A program made the position numbers and the translations under genes. A DNA stretch of 64,000 bases, from contig CAUESV010000002.1 in NCBI GenBank assembly GCA_959020715.1, positions 180,238 through 244,237 of the forward strand, in the 5' to 3' direction. How positions within the stretch are numbered: position 1 is the stretch's first letter; every line of letters starts with the position of its first letter. Origin of the DNA: an uncultured Collinsella sp. (GTDB lineage: Bacteria; Actinomycetota; Coriobacteriia; Coriobacteriales; Coriobacteriaceae). Of the stretch, positions 60,864-64,000 are shown one piece after another. Below the pieces are notes generated by a model. It had not been told where the DNA came from. It did no database searches and worked only from the letters and a program-made list of their open reading frames with translations.

Positions 60864-61345
60864 TATTCGATGCCTTGGCGGGCTAGGAGGCCTTCGTCGA
60901 AGTAGTGTTTGACGGGGCGCATTTCGGTGACCAGGTCGGCAAGATCGGCGAGGGGCAGCAGGCCTCGGCCGGTGAGCACGAGCTCCGTGGTGGCGGGCCT
61001 TATCGCGATCAGCGCTTCGACATCCTCGCGCGTCACGAAGCCGCGGCGCATCGCTTCGCCGAGTTCGTCCAGAATGAGCACGTCGACCTGTGATATCTGC
61101 TCGCGTGCGAGCTCCATGATTTGTGCGGCACAGGCTTCGGGTGTGTCGCGGTCGGCTTGTACGATGCGTAGCCCCAATCGAGGTGCCACATCATGCTCGG
61201 CGCAGTGCAGCTTCTTGGCAAACTGCAGCATGAGTACGTCGAGCCCATAACCTGTGGCGCGCATCGCCAATCCCAGCGCAGCCGTGGTTTTGCCCTTGCC
61301 GTCGCCCGTATAGATTTGAACCTTGCCGACTTCCAGTGATGCCAT
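60860..61345 (-). CDS. cobO: Corrinoid adenosyltransferase (CobO/BtuR type)
   Basis: A 161-aa enzyme adding the adenosyl group to cob(I)alamin. The P-loop is QIYTGDGKGKTTAALGLAMR; VDVLILDELGEAMRRG is the Walker-B-like motif; ELVLTGRGLLPLADLADLV and EMRPVKHYFDEGLLARQGIE complete the family pattern. AAAGGACAGAG precedes ATG 61345. No other cobalamin gene is in the window, so it probably serves salvage. Confidence 0.93.
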   Translation of the reverse strand: MASLEVGKVQIYTGDGKGKTTAALGLAMRATGYGLDVLMLQFAKKLHCAEHDVAPRLGLRIVQADRDTPEACAAQIMELAREQISQVDVLILDELGEAMRRGFVTREDVEALIAIRPATTELVLTGRGLLPLADLADLVTEMRPVKHYFDEGLLARQGIEY

Positions 61346-61437
61346 CTCTGTCCTTTCGTGCCCGGCGTCGGTTTATCGCCGTCCGGGTTGGGTATTCTAG
61401 ATAGCATTATCAACCCCAGTAGATGGAGTTCAAGCAG

Positions 61438-63330
61438 ATGGAGATGGATGACAACAAACGTAGACGGAACATGATCCTCTACGTGCTCATCGCCTTCGTC
61501 GTCTACCTCGTGCTCTCGACCGTTCTGTTCCCCAACATCGGTCACACGCAGCAGATTACGAAGACCGATTACTCGACGTTTGTCAAAGCGCTCGATAAGA
61601 AGAGTGTCGACAAGGTCGAGTACAACACGGACGATTACTCGATTTATTACACCAAGAAGGGCGAGGACGAGAACATCGCCTATAAGACGACCGGTGTGCC
61701 GAACGATGCGGGCTTTACCGATCGCGTGCTTGAGTCTGGCGCTTCGCTGGAGTCGGTCGTTCCCGATAAAAACTCGGGTTTGATGACCTACTATCTGCTC
61801 ACACTCATTCTTCCCATGGCGATTTTCTTCCTCATCGGTTGGTGGCTCAACCGCCGTATGAAGAAGGCTATGGGCGATGACGGCCCGTCGATGAACTTTG
61901 GCGGCGGCGGTTTTGGCGGCGGCGGACTGGGTAAGTCAGGCGCGCGCGTGATCGCCTCCAAGGACGTGGGCGTGACCTTTAAGGACGTCGCCGGCCAGGA
62001 AGAGGCCAAGGAGTCTCTCAAGGAGGTCGTCGACTTTCTGGAGAAGCCGCAGCGCTACGAGGAGATCGGCGCCAAGCTGCCGCGCGGTGCTCTCCTTGTT
62101 GGCCCTCCGGGTACCGGTAAGACCCTGCTTGCCAAGGCTGTTGCCGGCGAGGCCGGTGTTCCGTTCTTTAGCATTTCGGGCTCTGAGTTCGTTGAGATGT
62201 TTGTTGGTCGCGGCGCTGCAAAGGTTCGTGACCTGTTTAAGCAGGCCAAGGAAAAGGCCCCGTGTATCGTCTTTATCGATGAGATCGATACCATCGGTAA
62301 GAAGCGCGATGGCGGCGGCTTTAGCGGCAACGACGAGCGCGAGCAGACGCTCAATCAGTTGCTGACCGAGATGGATGGCTTCGATAACCACAAGGGTATC
62401 GTTGTCCTTGCCGCAACCAACCGCCCCGACAGTCTCGATCCCGCTCTACTGCGCCCCGGTCGTTTTGACCGCCGCATCCCCGTCGAGCTGCCCGACCTGA
62501 CCGGCCGTAAGAACATCCTCGAGCTCCACGCCAAGAGTGTGAAGACCGAGCCGCCGATTGACCTGACCGCGATTGCCCGCGCCACGCCCGGTGCCTCGGG
62601 CGCCGACCTGGCCAACATCATCAACGAGGGCGCCCTGCGAGCCGTCCGTGAGGGTCGCAAGCGTGCCACGCAGGACGATTTTGAGGAGTCGGTTGAGGTC
62701 GTCATCGCCGGTCAGCAGCGTAAGTCTACGGTGCTGTCCGACCACGAGAAGCAGGTCGTGTCCTACCACGAGATCGGCCATGCCATCGTTGCCGCTCGCC
62801 AGAAGGGGTCCGCGCCGGTTACCAAGATCACCATCGTGCCGCGCACGAGCGGCGCTCTGGGCTACACCATGCAGGTCGAGGAGGACGAGCGCTTCCTGAC
62901 TACGCGCCAGGAAGTGCTGGACAAGCTCGCTGTCTACTGCGGTGGTCGTGCTGCCGAGGAGCTCATCTTTGGCGAGATGACGACCGGTGCCGCCAACGAT
63001 ATCGAGCAGGCCACCAAGCTCGCCCGCAACATGGTGACGCGCTTTGGTATGTCCGACGAGTTTGGCATGATGGCACTCGGTACCGTGCAGAACGCGTATC
63101 TCAACCAGGACACGTCGCTCACCTGCGCCCCCGGTACGGCCGAGCGCGTGGACGCGATTGTTGCCAAGCTGATCGAGGATGCGCACGATCGCGCCCTGCA
63201 GATCCTGAAAGAGAACAAGTTTAAGCTCCACGAGCTGGCTCGTTATCTGTACAAGAAGGAGACCATCACGGGCGAGGAGTTTATGAATCTCCTCACGCGC
63301 GAGAATCCGCTGATGCCCAAGCAACAGTAA
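61438..63330 (+). CDS. ftsH: ATP-dependent zinc metalloprotease FtsH
   Basis: A 630-aa membrane AAA+ protease. ATG 61438 has GGAG 9 bases upstream; ATG 61423 lacks one but cannot be excluded. Two membrane helices (about 12-30 and 115-135) flank an outside domain of about 80 residues. A Gly-rich linker (GGGGFGGGGLGKSG) leads to the ATPase: GPPGTGKTLLAKAVAGEAGV, FIDEIDTIG and ATNRPDSLDPALLRPGRFD. The protease site is HEIGHAIVA, with the third zinc ligand in a later acidic motif. Confidence 0.97.
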   Translation: MEMDDNKRRRNMILYVLIAFVVYLVLSTVLFPNIGHTQQITKTDYSTFVKALDKKSVDKVEYNTDDYSIYYTKKGEDENIAYKTTGVPNDAGFTDRVLESGASLESVVPDKNSGLMTYYLLTLILPMAIFFLIGWWLNRRMKKAMGDDGPSMNFGGGGFGGGGLGKSGARVIASKDVGVTFKDVAGQEEAKESLKEVVDFLEKPQRYEEIGAKLPRGALLVGPPGTGKTLLAKAVAGEAGVPFFSISGSEFVEMFVGRGAAKVRDLFKQAKEKAPCIVFIDEIDTIGKKRDGGGFSGNDEREQTLNQLLTEMDGFDNHKGIVVLAATNRPDSLDPALLRPGRFDRRIPVELPDLTGRKNILELHAKSVKTEPPIDLTAIARATPGASGADLANIINEGALRAVREGRKRATQDDFEESVEVVIAGQQRKSTVLSDHEKQVVSYHEIGHAIVAARQKGSAPVTKITIVPRTSGALGYTMQVEEDERFLTTRQEVLDKLAVYCGGRAAEELIFGEMTTGAANDIEQATKLARNMVTRFGMSDEFGMMALGTVQNAYLNQDTSLTCAPGTAERVDAIVAKLIEDAHDRALQILKENKFKLHELARYLYKKETITGEEFMNLLTRENPLMPKQQ

Positions 63331-63351
63331 GGCTGGTTGGAAAGAGACCGA

Positions 63352-63384
63352 CGCCCCGCTTGAGCATTCGTCTCGGGCGGGGCG
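63352..63384 (+). terminator. Hairpin after ftsH
   Basis: CGCCCCGC (63352-63359) pairs with GCGGGGCG (63377-63384) around a 17-base interior that can itself pair (GAG/CTC). There is no T-tract directly after, so the strength is uncertain. Confidence 0.45.
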
Positions 63385-63394
63385 CCTTGCTTCG

Positions 63395-63469
63395 GGTAGA
63401 TTTTTGGGACATGCCTTAATTTCTACCTAGTTGGAAGGTAGAAATTAAGGCATGTCCCAAAAATCTACC
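63395..63469. repeat. 33-bp perfect inverted repeat upstream of the DUF523 gene
   Basis: The arms 63395-63427 and 63437-63469 are exact inverted copies with a 9-base loop. Each arm begins or ends with GGTAGA/TCTACC and contains TTTTTGGGACATGCC. The repeat ends 16 bases before the DUF523 ATG, just ahead of its ribosome site. Confidence 0.75.
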
Positions 63470-63485
63470 GAGGTGAGGTTGGGGT

Positions 63486-63947
63486 ATGAAGATTGTGGTA
63501 AGTGCCTGCTTGATGGGTGAGAGCTGCAAGTATAACGGGCTCGATAACTACCATCGCGAGCTGGTCGAGGCTTGCGAGCGTACGGGGACCGAGGTCCTCT
63601 TGGTGTGCCCCGAGGTTTTTGGCGGCTTGCCCACACCGCGCGACCCCTCCGAGATCGTGAACGGCGAGGTCCGCACCTGTGAGGGTTTGTCGGTCGATCG
63701 TGAGTTTCGCCTGGGTGCCCAACGAGCACTCGACATGTGCGAGCAGGCAGGCGGGCCGGATGAGATCGCCGCGTGCATCCTGCAGGACCGTAGTCCCTCG
63801 TGCGGCGCGGGCCGCATCTACGACGGAACATTCAGCGGCAAACTCACACCGGGCAACGGCGTTTTCGTCGATCTGCTCCTGCGTAATGGGTACCGTGTGA
63901 TCCCAGCGAGTGAATTCGACCCCAGCATGCTGGAACATCGTCCATAG
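63486..63947 (+). CDS. DUF523 family protein
   Basis: A 153-aa protein with the family pattern VSACLMGESCKYNGLDNYH, LLVCPEVFGGLPTPRDPSEI and CILQDRSPSCGAGRIYDGTF. Several conserved cysteines (C8, C14, C41 and the CGAG one) could bind a metal or cluster. The function is not established. A ribosome site GAGGTTGGGG is present, though unusually close to a 33-bp inverted repeat. The remaining 53 bases of the window show no feature. Confidence 0.88.
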   Translation: MKIVVSACLMGESCKYNGLDNYHRELVEACERTGTEVLLVCPEVFGGLPTPRDPSEIVNGEVRTCEGLSVDREFRLGAQRALDMCEQAGGPDEIAACILQDRSPSCGAGRIYDGTFSGKLTPGNGVFVDLLLRNGYRVIPASEFDPSMLEHRP

Positions 63948-64000
63948 CACTCGAACCCAACACTTCCTCACGGGTGACCGTTTTGGCATCATCCGTGAAG

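Noticed and set aside
1..64000. CRISPR array
   Set aside because: No regularly spaced short direct repeats and no cas-type genes were seen; the only long direct repeat is the tRNA-Asn pair.

Overview
The window looks like a chromosome segment of a Coriobacteriia gut actinomycete, most likely Collinsella. The inference rests on four things: GC-rich coding with strong G/C third positions from about 10.4 kb onward, an actinobacterial order coaD / SepIVA-like / DUF177 / rpmF / plsX / acpP / rnc / smc / ftsY / ffh, an acidic-N-terminus primary sigma factor, and a GT-anticodon tRNA-Asn pair. No database search was possible.

Region 1 (1-10.2 kb) is a visibly AT-richer accessory island. It holds two convergent HEPN-like genes (Rx4H and Rx5H motifs), an internally deleted IS256-type transposase, an Abi-alpha (DUF4393) gene, a 541-aa protein with a C-terminal HEPN-like R-x5-H motif, an unrecognised two-gene cassette (HTH/zinc-ribbon protein plus partner), a second IS256 remnant that appears to have cut a gene, and an AAA15 ATPase plus TOPRIM-like pair. 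The two IS remnants are inverted relative to each other and bracket the 2.4-7.9 kb block. The whole island reads as a phage-defence or abortive-infection hot spot.

Region 2 (10.4-21.6 kb) is one tightly overlapping operon for a Gram-positive Pel-like exopolysaccharide: PelD-like receptor (epimerase-like, membrane, GAF, degenerate GGDEF with RxxD), PelE-like, PelA-like deacetylase, PelF glycosyltransferase and PelG transporter. It continues without a gap into a CotH-kinase lipoprotein, a VTC-type polyphosphate polymerase domain protein and a DUF4956 membrane protein. The coupling suggests that the polysaccharide system works together with a phosphate/polyphosphate module at the membrane.

Region 3 (21.7-64 kb) is mostly housekeeping: a degenerate trans-sulfuration-type PLP protein, a ModE/LysR-type HTH regulator, guaB, leuS, a lipoprotein, the rimP-nusA-infB-rbfA-nrnA-truB-ribF-dnaG run, rpoD, two identical tRNA-Asn genes, asp23/fakA-like/recG/rsmD/coaD, the coiled-coil/DUF177/rpmF/plsX/acpP/rnc/smc/ftsY/ffh run, a DUF134-NifX metal protein, thyA-folA, a SpoU methyltransferase, a MATE transporter, cobO, ftsH and DUF523.

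Between genes there are several unusually long, nearly perfect inverted repeats (10217-10337, 22779-22916, 25148-25266, 40474-40517, 63395-63469). There are also regulatory candidates: a terminator-like hairpin inside the rimP-nusA leader, paired palindromes bracketing the DUF134 promoter, a palindrome over the AAA15 promoter, and one in the acpP leader.
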